Assembly (NCBI RefSeq): GCF_006335115.1
Contig: NZ_VDMJ01000009.1
Span: 84,832 to 148,831 of the forward strand
Origin: Streptomyces sp. NP160
GTDB lineage: Bacteria > Actinomycetota > Actinomycetes > Actinomycetales > Quadrisphaeraceae
Length of the DNA stretch: 64,000 nucleotides
Direction: 5' to 3'
Shown: piece after piece, positions 1-14,653 of the stretch
How positions within the stretch are numbered: the first letter of the stretch is position 1
Layout: every line of letters begins with the position of its first letter
Position numbers and translations under genes: made by a program
The notes under the pieces: model-generated
Told to the model about the DNA's origin: nothing
Seen by the model: the letters and a program-made list of their open reading frames with translations, nothing else
Database searches by the model: none

Positions 1-113
1 GACCCCGGACTCCGCACTCGTGGAGGTGCTGGGCTCAGCCGGGGATGCCGCCGGTCAGGAGCCGGCGGAGCCCGCCGTGGCCACCGCGCGCTGCGGGAGC
101 CGGAGCAGGGCCC
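1..113. other. Window edge with no supported gene
   Basis: This short left-edge stretch lies downstream of the P-loop kinase gene. The only long reading frame crossing it is an antisense shadow. I see no strong hairpin and no recognisable gene end. Confidence 0.5.
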
Positions 114-797
114 TCAGCCCTGCCGACGTGGTCGTCCTGACCGGACGGCAGACCCGCCTGTCCCCGCGATCCAGAGCGCCGCGCCCACGCGGCCGGCCAG
201 GGCCTCCACCGACAGCGAGCCGCTCACCTCCAGCACCGGGAGGCGCAGGTCAGCGCACTGGCCGCGCAGCCGGTCGGTGAAGAGGGCGTCGCGCGCGAGC
301 AGGTTCGCCAGCGCCCGCGGCGGATCGCTGGTGCGCCACGCGACGTCGTCCAGCGAGCCCCGCTCGGCGAACGCGCGCCGGCGGAACGCCGGGGTGGGGA
401 GCAGCCACAGCGCGTGGGACGGCTCGGCGAGCAGCGGTGCGACCAGCGGCGGCAGCAGGCGGAAGCCCTCCACGAGCACCGGACGGTCGCCGGGCAGCGC
501 GGCGACGTCGTCGAGGAGCAGGTCGAACGCCTCCCCGCGGTACCAGTGGAAGCTCTCGAGCATCTGCTCCGGCGTCCTGCCGAGCCACCGCGCGTCCAGC
601 GTCGCGGCGGCGAAGCGCGCCAGCTCGGGGCTGCCGGCGGGGTCGGCACGCCGGGCGTGGTCGGCCATGAGGGCGTCGCTGTCGACGACGACGAGCGACG
701 GGTCCCTCGCCGCGAGCGCCCGGGCCACCGTCGACTTCCCGGCGCCGCTGCCCCCGCCCAGCCAGCGCACGTGCCCGAGGGCGGCCGGCACGCTCAC
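114..797 (-). CDS. P-loop nucleotide/nucleoside kinase-like protein
   Basis: A 227-residue cytoplasmic protein starting VSVPAALGHVRW, with a Walker A loop GGGSGAGKST near residues 13-22 and a following VVVDSDAL strand, as in small kinases of the uridine kinase/NadR/shikimate kinase superfamily. A central LVEGFRLLPPL segment also fits this fold. No substrate can be assigned. The GTG start overlaps the permease stop as GTGA, so it is the third gene of the ABC transporter operon and probably translationally coupled. The role may be phosphorylation of the imported compound or may be unrelated; that link is inference. Fold call is confident, function is not. Confidence 0.7.
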   Translation of the reverse strand: MSVPAALGHVRWLGGGSGAGKSTVARALAARDPSLVVVDSDALMADHARRADPAGSPELARFAAATLDARWLGRTPEQMLESFHWYRGEAFDLLLDDVAALPGDRPVLVEGFRLLPPLVAPLLAEPSHALWLLPTPAFRRRAFAERGSLDDVAWRTSDPPRALANLLARDALFTDRLRGQCADLRLPVLEVSGSLSVEALAGRVGAALWIAGTGGSAVRSGRPRRQG

Positions 798-1573
798 CGG
801 CGGCCGGGGGCGTAGCGCGCGAGGACGCGGCGCTCGACGAGCACCACGGCGCCCAGCAGCAGCACGCCCATGACCGCCAGCACGATGATCGCCGCGTACA
901 CGGGCGCCAGCTGGTAGCTCGCCGCCGAGGTGGTGATGAGCGTGCCGAGCCCCGAGGACGAGCCCGCCGCCACGAACTCGGCCACCACCGCGCCCACCAC
1001 CGACAGCGGCAGCACCACGCGCAGCGCCGTGAACAGGGCCGGCAGCGCGGAGGGCAGCCGCAGCCGCAGGAGCACCTCGCTGCGGGAGGCGCGCAGCGAC
1101 CGCAGCACCATGAGCGCGTCCGGCGGTGCCGCCCGCAGGCCCTGCAGCAGCGTGACGAGCACGGGGAAGAACACGACGACGGCGGTGACCAGCACCTTCG
1201 GCGTCCGGCCGAAGCCGAACGCCACCACGAGAGCTGGGGCGAAGGCCACCACGGGGGTGGTGTTGAGGACCACCGCCAGTGGCAGCACGGCCCGCGCCAG
1301 CAGCGGCACCTCGCTGAGCACCACCGCCAGCGCCGCGGCCAGCACGCCGCCGAGCAGCACGCCCAGCAGCGCCGTCGACAGCGTGGTCCAGGCGTCGGCC
1401 AGGTAGGTGCCGGGAGCTCCGGCCAGCTCGGAGAGCACGTCGGCGGGCAGCGGCAGCAGGTAGGTCTGGCCCTGCGCCACCAGGTGGGCGGCCAGCAGCT
1501 GCCAGACCGCCGCGAGCACCACGAGCGCCACCACCGCGGGTGCCCAGGCGGACGGGCGCCACCAGCTCCTCAC
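794..1573 (-). CDS. NitT/TauT-type ABC transporter permease
   Basis: A 259-residue inner-membrane permease with about six hydrophobic segments. The first covers residues 10-30, and a BPD_transp_1 core carries an EAA-like loop (RASRSEVLLRLRLPSALPAL) that docks on the ATPase. It resembles SsuC/TauC/ThiX-type permeases for sulfonates, nitrate, taurine or pyrimidines. The GTG at 1573 was chosen because it forms a 4-base GTGA overlap with the ATPase stop and sits just before the first membrane helix; the longer frame upstream is arginine-rich shadow. No periplasmic binding protein lies beside it, so the substrate is unknown. Confidence 0.9.
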   Translation of the reverse strand: MRSWWRPSAWAPAVVALVVLAAVWQLLAAHLVAQGQTYLLPLPADVLSELAGAPGTYLADAWTTLSTALLGVLLGGVLAAALAVVLSEVPLLARAVLPLAVVLNTTPVVAFAPALVVAFGFGRTPKVLVTAVVVFFPVLVTLLQGLRAAPPDALMVLRSLRASRSEVLLRLRLPSALPALFTALRVVLPLSVVGAVVAEFVAAGSSSGLGTLITTSAASYQLAPVYAAIIVLAVMGVLLLGAVVLVERRVLARYAPGRR

Positions 1574-2385
1574 GAGGCCTCCGACGGGCGGCCCGCCGAC
1601 CAGGCGGCGGCCAGCTCGCGGCGCAGGCGGTCCTCGACCGCGTGCATCGCCGGGCCACCCAGGTCCCCGCCGGCGCGCGGGCGCGGCAGCCCCACCTCCA
1701 CGACGTCGACCACGCGCCCCGGGGGCCCCGCCATCACCACCACGGTGTCCGACAGCACCACGGCCTCGCGCACGGAGTGCGTCACGAAGAGCACGGTGGT
1801 GGGCACGTGCTCCCACAGGGCCAGCAGCTGGCGCCGCAGCGCCTCGCGGGTGATCTCGTCGACGGCGCTGAACGGCTCGTCGAGCAGCAGCACCCGGGGC
1901 CGCATCGCCACCGCTCGCGCGAGGGCCACGCGCTGCTGCATGCCGCCGGACAGCTCGTGCGGGTACGCCTCGAGCACACCGCCCAGGCCCACCTCGCGCA
2001 GCACCTCGACGGCGTCACCGCGCTCGGCGCTCCCACCGCCGCGGCGCAGGCGCCGGTCGGCGGCGCGGTTGACGCGCCGCGGCAGCTCGACGTTGCCGCG
2101 GACGGTCAGCCACGGCAGCAGCGCGGGGGTCTGCGGCACCAGGCCGATCTGCTTGTCGGCGGCGGCGGCCCCGGGCGGGCGCCCGCAGACCAGCACCTCG
2201 CCGTCGTCGGGGTCCTCCAGGCCGGCGACGGCGCGCAGCAGCGTGGACTTCCCGCAGCCGCTCGGCCCGATGAGGCTGGTGAAGCTGCGCTCGGGCACGT
2301 GCAGGTCGAGGCCCGCCACCGCCTCGACGGACCCGCGGCCCGCGGCACCCGGGTAGGAGCGCCGCAGGCCGCGGACGTCGATCAC
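1570..2385 (-). CDS. NitT/TauT-type ABC transporter ATP-binding protein
   Basis: A 271-residue ABC ATPase. Walker A GPSGCGKST is at residues 40-48, the signature LSGGMQQR at 145-152, Walker B VLLLDE at 165-170 and the H-loop histidine near 203. The DKQIGLVPQTPALLPWLTV region is typical of the SsuB/TauB/ThiZ branch that energises uptake of sulfonates, nitrate or thiamine precursors. A short arginine/glycine-rich insertion near residues 110-124 is unusual. It is first in a three-gene operon (ATPase, permease, kinase). It begins 18 bp after the end of glgP on the same strand, so read-through from glgP is possible. Confidence 0.92.
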   Translation of the reverse strand: MIDVRGLRRSYPGAAGRGSVEAVAGLDLHVPERSFTSLIGPSGCGKSTLLRAVAGLEDPDDGEVLVCGRPPGAAAADKQIGLVPQTPALLPWLTVRGNVELPRRVNRAADRRLRRGGGSAERGDAVEVLREVGLGGVLEAYPHELSGGMQQRVALARAVAMRPRVLLLDEPFSAVDEITREALRRQLLALWEHVPTTVLFVTHSVREAVVLSDTVVVMAGPPGRVVDVVEVGLPRPRAGGDLGGPAMHAVEDRLRRELAAAWSAGRPSEAS

Positions 2386-2403
2386 CGCTCGGTCAGCCGT
2401 CGG

Positions 2404-4968
2404 TCAGGCGCTGGTGACGAGCGCGGTCTCGGCCGGGCTCGCCTGCGCGCCGTGGCGCGGCAGCACGCGCACGGTGTACCCGAACGCGCCGGAGCGCCGC
2501 AGCACCACGGTGCCGCTGAACAGGTGGCGGCCCTCCTCGTAGCTCTCCTCGAGCGCCAGGGCCGCGGTGGAGGTCTCGACCAGCTCGTCGTCGACGTCGA
2601 CGCGCCCGTGCACCACCTGCACCTCGACGTCGGACGGCGAGAGCTGCCCGAGGGAGACGTACGCGGCCACGCGCACCTCGTCGCCCACCTCCGGGGAGTC
2701 GCTGACCCCGCCGGACTCGACGTGGTCGACGCGCACGCCGCCCCAGGTCGCGCGGACGCGGCCCTTCCACGCCGCAAGGTCGCGGGCCCCGGCGAAGTCG
2801 CCGGCGGCGAGCGCGGACCCCGAGGTGGCCGCAGGCACGTAGAGGGTGTTCACGTAGTCCTGCACCATGCGCGTGGCCTGGACCTTGGGCGCCAGCGTGC
2901 CGAGGGTGTGCTTGACCATCTCCAGCCAGCGGCCGGGCAGGCCGTCGGCGTCGCGGTCGTAGAAGCGCGGCGCCACCTGCGTCTCGATGAGGTCGTACAG
3001 CGCGGCGGCCTCGAGGTCGTCGCGGCGGTCGGGGTCCTCGACGCCGTCGGCGGTGGGGATCGCCCAGCCGTTCTCGCCGTCGAACCACTCGTCCCACCAG
3101 CCGTCGAGGATCGACAGGTTGAGGCCGCCGTTGAGGGCGGCCTTCATGCCGGAGGTGCCGCACGCCTCGAGGGGGCGCAGCGGGTTGTTGAGCCACACGT
3201 CGACGCCCGGGTACATGGTCTGCGCCATCCGGATGTCGTAGTTGGGCAGGACGACGATGCGGTGCCGCACGCCGGCCTCGTCGGCGAACTGCACCATGCG
3301 CTGCAGCAGCCGCTTGCCGGAGTCGTCGGCGGGGTGGCTCTTGCCGGCGATGACCAGCTGGACCGGGCGCTCCGGGTGGGTGAGCAGCGCCCTGAGCCGG
3401 TCGGGGTCGCGCAGCATGAGCGTCAGTCGCTTGTAGGTGGGCACCCGGCGGGCGAACCCGATGGTCAGCACCTCGGGGTCGAGCGCGCCGTCCACCCAGG
3501 CCAGCTCCGCCGGGGAGGCCCCGCGGCGCAGCCAGGAGGAGCGCACGCGGCGGCGGGCGTCGGCCACCAGCTGGGCCCGCAGCTCCCCGCGCAGGGCCCA
3601 CAGGGCCGCGCCGTCGAGGGAGGCCGCGCCGCCGGACTGGTTCGAGGCGTCCTCGCCGCCGCCGGAGGCGGCCAGCAGCTCCACGACCTTGCGGTCCACC
3701 CAGGTGGGCGCGTGCACGCCGTTGGTGATGGAGGTGATGGGCGTCTCGGCAGCCTCGAAGCCCGGCCACAGGCCGGCGAACATGCCGCGGGAGACCTCGC
3801 CGTGCAGGGCGGACACGCCGTTGGCGCGCTGCGCCAGCCGGAAGCCCATGACGGCCATGTTGAACACCGACGGGTCGCCGCCGGCGTAGTCCTCCGCTCC
3901 GAGCGCCAGCACCCGGTCGAGCGGGACGTCGCCGAGGAAGCCGGAGCCGCCCAGGTGCTCGGACACGGCGTCGCGGCCGAACCTGTCGATGCCCGCCGGC
4001 ACGGGGGTGTGGGTGGTGAAGACGGTGGCGGCGCGGACGGCCTCCACCGCCTCGTCGAAGGTGAGGCCCTCCGCCGTCAGCTCGCGGATGCGCTCCACGC
4101 CGAGGAACCCGGCGTGGCCCTCGTTGGTGTGGTACACCGCCGGCTCGGGGGCGCCGGACAGGCGCGACCACAGGCGCAGCGCGCGCACGCCGCCGGCGCC
4201 GAGCAGCAGCTCCTGCTGGAGGCGGTGGTCGCCGCCGCCGCCGTAGAGGCGGTCGGTGACGTTCGCGGCGGCCTCGTCGTTGCCGGTGACGTCGGAGTCG
4301 AGCAGCAGCAGCGGGACGCGGCCGACGTCGGCCTTCCACACGTGGGCCAGCAGCGTGCGGCCGTGCGGGAGCGGCAGCGAGATGACGGCCGGAGTGCCGT
4401 CCTGCTCGCGCAGCTGCGTCAGCGGCAGCCCGTCGGGGTCGGAGACCGGGTAGGTCTCGGTCTGCCAGCCGTCGCGGGTGAACGCCTGCTTGAAGTAGCC
4501 GGCCTTGTAGAGCAGACCGACCCCGACGATCGGCACGCCGAGGTCGGAGGCGGCCTTGAGGTGGTCGCCGGCGAGGATGCCCAGGCCGCCGGAGTACTGG
4601 GGCAGCACCGAGGTGATGCCGAACTCCGGGGAGAAGTAGGCGATGGCGGCCGGACCGCCGGAGGAGGCGACCTCCTGCTGGTACCAGCGGTCGCCGGTGA
4701 GGTAGGCCCGCAGGTCCTGCTCGGCCGCGCGCACGGCCGCGACCACGGAGCGGTCGGCCGCGAGCTCGGCGAGGCGCTCGGGCGACAGCGAGCCGAGCAG
4801 CGCGACCGGGTCGTGGCGCAGGGCCCGCCACTTCTCCGGGTCGAGGCTCGCGAAGAGGTCCTGCGTCGGGGCGTGCCAGGACCACCGGAGGTTGGTGGCC
4901 AGCTCGCCGAGGGGCGCCAGCGCCTCCGGCAGGGCGGTGCGGACGGTGAACCGTCGGATCGCTCTCAC
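2404..4968 (-). CDS. glgP: Alpha-glucan (glycogen) phosphorylase
   Basis: An 854-residue phosphorylase of the short-N-terminus bacterial/archaeal type (GT35), which releases glucose-1-phosphate from alpha-1,4-glucan. The N-terminal DUF3417 region contains NLRWSW. The middle carries AYFSPEFGI and YSGGLGILAGDHLKAASDLG, and the PLP site EACGTSGMKAALNGGLNLS has its lysine at about residue 609. The GTG at 4968 is chosen because a TAGGTT -10 box lies 8 nt upstream with no Shine-Dalgarno, so the mRNA is probably leaderless. It is divergent from glgE across 164 bp and shares an inverted ATAGGTTCG box with it, which suggests coordinated control of synthesis and breakdown. Confidence 0.95.
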   Translation of the reverse strand: MRAIRRFTVRTALPEALAPLGELATNLRWSWHAPTQDLFASLDPEKWRALRHDPVALLGSLSPERLAELAADRSVVAAVRAAEQDLRAYLTGDRWYQQEVASSGGPAAIAYFSPEFGITSVLPQYSGGLGILAGDHLKAASDLGVPIVGVGLLYKAGYFKQAFTRDGWQTETYPVSDPDGLPLTQLREQDGTPAVISLPLPHGRTLLAHVWKADVGRVPLLLLDSDVTGNDEAAANVTDRLYGGGGDHRLQQELLLGAGGVRALRLWSRLSGAPEPAVYHTNEGHAGFLGVERIRELTAEGLTFDEAVEAVRAATVFTTHTPVPAGIDRFGRDAVSEHLGGSGFLGDVPLDRVLALGAEDYAGGDPSVFNMAVMGFRLAQRANGVSALHGEVSRGMFAGLWPGFEAAETPITSITNGVHAPTWVDRKVVELLAASGGGEDASNQSGGAASLDGAALWALRGELRAQLVADARRRVRSSWLRRGASPAELAWVDGALDPEVLTIGFARRVPTYKRLTLMLRDPDRLRALLTHPERPVQLVIAGKSHPADDSGKRLLQRMVQFADEAGVRHRIVVLPNYDIRMAQTMYPGVDVWLNNPLRPLEACGTSGMKAALNGGLNLSILDGWWDEWFDGENGWAIPTADGVEDPDRRDDLEAAALYDLIETQVAPRFYDRDADGLPGRWLEMVKHTLGTLAPKVQATRMVQDYVNTLYVPAATSGSALAAGDFAGARDLAAWKGRVRATWGGVRVDHVESGGVSDSPEVGDEVRVAAYVSLGQLSPSDVEVQVVHGRVDVDDELVETSTAALALEESYEEGRHLFSGTVVLRRSGAFGYTVRVLPRHGAQASPAETALVTSA

Positions 4969-4974
4969 AGCCGC

Positions 4975-4983
4975 CGAACCTAT
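4975..4983 (-). promoter_or_regulatory. glgP -10 region in shared ATAGGTTCG box
   Basis: Read on the minus strand this is ATAGGTTCG. It contains TAGGTT (TANNNT -10) ending 8 nt before the glgP GTG, as expected for a leaderless transcript. The same 9-mer occurs in inverted orientation before glgE. Confidence 0.65.
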
Positions 4984-5118
4984 GCCAGCGCGTGCCGGGA
5001 CGGCGAGGGGTGATCAGGCCGGGGTGCGGTCCGGGGCCCCCGCGGGGGAGGTGCGCGGGCGCGCCGCCGGGACCCGTGCCGCCCCGGGATCTCGGCTGTC
5101 GTCCGCACCAGCGCCTCG

Positions 5119-5127
5119 ATAGGTTCG
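5119..5127 (+). promoter_or_regulatory. glgE -10 region in shared ATAGGTTCG box
   Basis: ATAGGTTCG with TAGGTT at 5120-5125 lies 7 nt before the glgE GTG. A weak -35 candidate CTGTCG is at 5096-5101 (18-bp spacing). There is no Shine-Dalgarno sequence, so a leaderless mRNA starting at or next to the GTG is likely. Confidence 0.65.
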
Positions 5128-5132
5128 CCGTC

Positions 5133-7288
5133 GTGACCGCTGAGTCCCCCGCCGACACCAGGGCCGACACCGCGGCGCGCCCGCAGCAGCCCCCGCAGCA
5201 GCCCGCGCAGCCGCTCATCGGCCCCTCCCCCAGCGGGCTGGGGCGCATCCCGGTGATCGACACCAGCCCCTCGGTGGACGGTGGCCGCTGGGCCGCCAAG
5301 GCCGTCGTCGGCGAGGCCGTGCCGGTCCGGGCCACCGTCTTCCGCGAGGGCCACGACGCCGTGAACGCCTCCGCCGTCCTGGCGCGCCCGGACGGCTCGG
5401 TGCGCACCCGCACCACCATGACCCCGCTCGGCCCCGGCACCGACCGCTGGGAGGCGTGGGTGGTCCCGGACGCCCCGGGCGACTGGACGTTCTGGGTGGA
5501 GGGCTGGAGCGACCCCTACGGCACGTGGGACCACGACGCCACCATCAAGGTGCGCGCCGGGGTGGACGTGGAGCTCATGCTCGTCGAGGGGGCGATCCTC
5601 CTGGAGCGCGCCGCCGCCCGCGACGACCTGCCCGAGCATGTGGTGCAGACCCTGCACGGCGCCGCGTGGGCCCTGCGCGACACCGGCCGCCCGGCCGAGG
5701 TGCGCCTGGCCGCGGGCACGGCCGAGGAGGTCAAGGCGGTCCTCGCCGACCACCCCCTGCGCGACATGGTCTCGCCCGGCCCGCGGATGCAGCTGCGCGT
5801 CGAGCGCGAGCGCGCCCTGGTCGGCGCCTGGTACGAGATCTTCCCGCGCTCGGAGGGCGCCTGGCGCGACGAGTCCGGCGCCTGGCACAGCGGCACCCTG
5901 CGGACCGCGACCGCGGCGGTCGACAGGGCCAAGTCGATGGGCTTCGACGTCATCTACCTCACGCCCATCCACCCGATCGGCACCACCAACCGCAAGGGCC
6001 GCAACAACACCCTGACCACCGAGCCGGGAGACCCGGGCTCGCCCTACGGCATCGGCTCCGAGGCCGGTGGCCACGACGCGATCCACCCCGACCTGGGCAC
6101 CTTCGACGACTTCGACCACTTCGTGCGGTACGCGAACGACCGCGGCCTGGAGGTGGCGCTCGACATCGCGCTGCAGGCCTCACCGGACCACCCGTGGGTG
6201 CGCGAGCACCCGGAGTGGTTCACGCGCCGCTCCGACGGCTCCATCGCCTACGCGGAGAACCCGCCCAAGAAGTACCAGGACATCTACCCGGTCAACTTCG
6301 ACGACGACCCCGAGGGCATCTACGCCGAGGTGCTGCGCGTCGTGCTCCTGTGGGTGGAGCACGGGGTCAAGCTGTTCCGCGTCGACAACCCCCACACCAA
6401 GTCCGTGGTGTTCTGGGAGTGGCTCATCGCGAGGGTCCGCGAGGTCGACCCGGACGTGCTCTTCCTGTCCGAGGCCTTCACCAAGCCGTCGATGATGCGG
6501 GCGCTGGCCAAGGTGGGCTTCGCGCAGAGCTACACCTACTACGCCTGGCGCAACACCCGCGAGCAGCTCACCGACTACCTGCTCGAGCTGACCACCGGGG
6601 GCGACGAGCCGGGCGAGGGCGACGCCGCGCACGGCGGCACCGCCGACTACCTGCGGCCCAGCTTCTGGCCCACCACCCACGACATCCTCACGCCGTACAT
6701 GCAGTACGGAGGGCCCGCCGCGCACGCGCTGCGCGCCGTCATCGCCGCCACCGCCGTGCCCACCTACGGGATCTACTCCGGCTACGAGCTGGTGGAGAGC
6801 GTGGCGCGCCCGGGCGCGGAGGAGCACGTCGACAACGAGAAGTACGAGTACAAGCAGCGCGACTGGGACGGCGCGGCCGCGTCCGGCCGCTCGCTGGCGC
6901 CGCTGCTGGCCAAGCTGAACTACGCCCGCCACCACCACCCCGCCCTGCAGCGGCTGCGCGGCCTGTCCTTCCACACCGCCGACGACGACGACGTGCTCGT
7001 CTACTCGCGCCGCGTGCCGGCGGAGCAGTCGCCCACCGGCGCGGAGGACGTGGTCCTCGTCGTCGTCAACCTCGACCCGCACTCGACGCGCGAGACCACG
7101 GTGCACCTCGACATGGCCGCCCTCGGCCTGGCCCCGTGGGACCCGTTCACGGCGCGCGACCTGGTCAGCGGCGACACCTGGACCTGGTGGGAGAACACCT
7201 ACGTCAAGCTCGGGCCGGACACCACCCCGTTCCACGTCGTGTCGGTGACCCGCGTCGCGCCGGGTGACGGGGGCGAGGGAACCGCCGC

Positions 7289-7292
<4 letters not shown>
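5133..7292 (+). CDS. glgE: Alpha-1,4-glucan:maltose-1-phosphate maltosyltransferase
   Basis: A 719-residue GH13_3 enzyme that transfers maltosyl units from alpha-maltose-1-phosphate to the non-reducing end of alpha-1,4-glucan. An N-terminal DUF3416 domain ([20 protein letters not shown]) precedes the barrel. Probable catalytic residues are D418 (RVDNPHTKS), E447 (FLSEAFTK) and D517 (THDILT). The 29-residue spacing of the first two matches the family as I recall it. A Gly/Glu/Asp-rich insertion ([14 protein letters not shown]) sits before D517. The first 25 residues are Ala/Pro/Gln-rich. The GTG at 5133 is supported by the TAGGTT box 7 nt upstream. It is first of the glgE-treS-mak operon. Confidence 0.96.
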
Positions 7293-10509
<3,217 letters not shown>

Positions 10510-10572
10510 CCTCCGGCGGCGCACCCCGGCGCCGCCCAGTCCCCCGCGGGTGGCCCTCCGAACCCCCTCCGA

Positions 10573-10590
10573 GAGCGGCGCACGCCGCTC
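10573..10590 (+). terminator. Small hairpin between mak and the DUF4383 gene
   Basis: GAGCGGC (10573-10579) and GCCGCTC (10584-10590) form a perfect 7-bp stem with a 4-nt loop, without a T tract. It could be a weak terminator or part of the leader of the downstream gene. Confidence 0.35.
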
Positions 10591-10614
10591 GCACCCTTGT
10601 GGAGGGAGACTCCC

Positions 10615-11049
10615 GTGTCCCAGAGCACCACCACCGGCGGCCGCGGCACGAACCGCCTGGTCGCCCTCGTCTTCGGAGCGGTCTACCTGCTCGTGGGCCT
10701 GGTCGGCTTCGCCCTGACGGGCCTCAGCGGCTTCGCCGACCCCGCGGGCGGGCGGACCCTCGTGGTCTTCGAGGTGAACCCGCTGCACAACGTGGTCCAC
10801 GTGGCCATCGGCGCCGCCCTGCTGCTGGCCTCGCGCCGGCTGTCGGCGGCCCGCGCGACCAACGGCACGATCGGCGCCGTGTACCTGCTGGTCGGCGTGC
10901 TGGGGCTCTTCATCGCCTCCCCGACGAGCCACCTCAACCTGCTGGCGCTCAACCACGCCGACAACGTGCTGCACCTGGCCAGCGCGGTGCTGCTGCTGGG
11001 CGTCGCGGTCGGCGCGGACCGGCGCGCGCGGGTCACGGCCGCCGCGTGA
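10615..11049 (+). CDS. DUF4383 family membrane protein
   Basis: A 144-residue integral membrane protein with four predicted helices: AVYLLVGLVGFAL, VVHVAIGAALLLAS, GAVYLLVGVLGLF and NVLHLASAVLLLG. It matches the actinobacterial DUF4383 family, whose function is not established. GTG at 10615 is chosen over the upstream ATG at 10597 because GGAGGGAG (10601-10608) is a well-placed ribosome binding site for it. It sits between mak and glgB, so it is embedded in the glucan block but probably has its own leader. A long hairpin follows its stop codon. Confidence 0.8.
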   Translation: MSQSTTTGGRGTNRLVALVFGAVYLLVGLVGFALTGLSGFADPAGGRTLVVFEVNPLHNVVHVAIGAALLLASRRLSAARATNGTIGAVYLLVGVLGLFIASPTSHLNLLALNHADNVLHLASAVLLLGVAVGADRRARVTAAA

Positions 11050-11055
11050 GGCCCA

Positions 11056-11088
11056 CCGCGGCGACCGCCTTCCCGGCGGTCGCCGCGG
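11056..11088 (+). terminator. Strong hairpin after the DUF4383 gene
   Basis: A 14-bp perfect stem (CCGCGGCGACCGCC and its complement) with loop TTCCC starts 7 nt after the stop. It has no T run, as is common in actinobacteria. It separates the DUF4383 gene from glgB. Confidence 0.75.
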
Positions 11089-11162
11089 CCGCGGCCCGAG
11101 GTCGGCGCCGGCGGCGGACCACGGCGTAGCAGCGACGCTGACCTCGTGCCAGGGTGAGGGTC

Positions 11163-13526
<2,364 letters not shown>

Positions 13527-13545
13527 CCTCCCCGCCCTCCCGAAC

Positions 13546-13587
13546 GACGAGGCGGCCGCACCCCCCCGGGGGTGCGGCCGCCTCGTC
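13546..13587. terminator. Bidirectional terminator between glgB and the thioredoxin gene
   Basis: A perfect 20-bp stem (13546-13565 with 13568-13587) and a 2-nt loop lie between two convergent genes. Perfect symmetry allows function in both directions. Confidence 0.85.
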
Positions 13588-13616
13588 CGTCGTGCTGGGG
13601 TCGGGCCCGGCCGGGC

Positions 13617-14630
13617 TCAGTAGAGCGCGGCCGCCAGGCTGCGGCGGGCCGCGGCGACGCGGGGGTCCTCGGCCCCCACCACCTCGAACAGCTCCACCAG
13701 GCGAGCCCGCACGGCGTCCCGGTCGTCGCCGTGGGAGGTGCGCACGAGCGCGACCAGCCGGCGGAAGGCCCCCTCGGCGTCCCCGGCCAGCACCTGGTGG
13801 TCCGCGGCGAGCAGGCCCGCCTCGAGGTCCGCGGGGGCGGCGTCGGCGGCGGTGAGGGCCTGCGCGGCCTGGGTCCCGCGGGTGCGGCGGCGCAGCTCGA
13901 TGCTGGCCAGGCCGACGGCGGCCTCCGCGTCCGCGGGCGCCTCGGCGAGCGCCCGGCGGTAGGCGTCGGCGGCGGCGTCGAGGTCGCCGCGGGTGATGGC
14001 CTCGCGCGCCTCGGCGTGCAGCGGCGGCACGGGCGGCTCCGCGGGGAGGCCGGCACCGTCGGCGCCGTCGGCGCCACCACCGCCGGCACCGGGCACGCGG
14101 CCGGTGACGCCGTTGGCAGCGGCCACCTTGAGCAGCTCGTCGAGGACCTGGCGCACCTGCGGCTCGGGGTAGGCGCCCTGGAACAGCGGCACGGGCTGGC
14201 CGGCGAGCACGGCGACCACGGTGGGGATCGACTGCACCTGGAACGCCGCGGCGATCTGCGGGTTGGCGTCGACGTCGACCTTGGCCAGCAGGAACGCCCC
14301 CGCGTACTCCTCGGCGAGGCGCTCCAGCACCGGCGAGAGCTGCTTGCACGGCCCGCACCAGGTGGCCCACAGGTCCACCACCACGGGCACCTGCGCCGAC
14401 AGCTGGACGAGCGAGGCGAACTCGGCGTCGGTGACGTCGAGGACCACGCTCGCAGCCCCTGCCGGGACCTGGCCCTCCGGGGGCGCCGCGCCGTCCGCGG
14501 GCGCGGCCGTCGGGGCGGCCGCGGAGGCTGCCGGTGCGGCCGGGCGCTGGGGGCGGTTGGCCAGGCCAGAGAGGTCGACGGCGCCGCGCAGGTTCAGGCG
14601 CGGGCCGGGGCGGCTCGCCGGGGTGCTCAT
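13617..14630 (-). CDS. Thioredoxin-domain, TPR-containing protein (CnoX/YbbN-like)
   Basis: A 337-residue cytoplasmic protein. A Pro/Ala-rich N-terminus (residues 1-60) precedes a thioredoxin domain with an intact WCGPC redox site (W91-C95). A C-terminal TPR-like half of alpha-helical repeats (EAREAITRGDLDAAADAYRR) follows. This is the CnoX/YbbN arrangement, a redox-linked holdase working with chaperonins in other bacteria; actinobacterial homologues are usually annotated as co-chaperone YbbN. The catalytic cysteines are present, unlike E. coli CnoX, which has SXXC, so reductase activity is plausible. ATG at 14630 has GGGGGAGG upstream. Confidence 0.85.
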   Translation of the reverse strand: MSTPASRPGPRLNLRGAVDLSGLANRPQRPAAPAASAAAPTAAPADGAAPPEGQVPAGAASVVLDVTDAEFASLVQLSAQVPVVVDLWATWCGPCKQLSPVLERLAEEYAGAFLLAKVDVDANPQIAAAFQVQSIPTVVAVLAGQPVPLFQGAYPEPQVRQVLDELLKVAAANGVTGRVPGAGGGGADGADGAGLPAEPPVPPLHAEAREAITRGDLDAAADAYRRALAEAPADAEAAVGLASIELRRRTRGTQAAQALTAADAAPADLEAGLLAADHQVLAGDAEGAFRRLVALVRTSHGDDRDAVRARLVELFEVVGAEDPRVAAARRSLAAALY

Positions 14631-14653
14631 GCCCCCATCCTCCCCCAGGCGCC

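Noticed and set aside
1540-5013. 1157-residue open frame on the plus strand opposite the ABC genes and glgP
   Set aside because: It is antisense to genes with clear families, has no recognisable motifs, and its composition (Arg/Gly/His/Val-rich) is typical of a GC-rich shadow frame.
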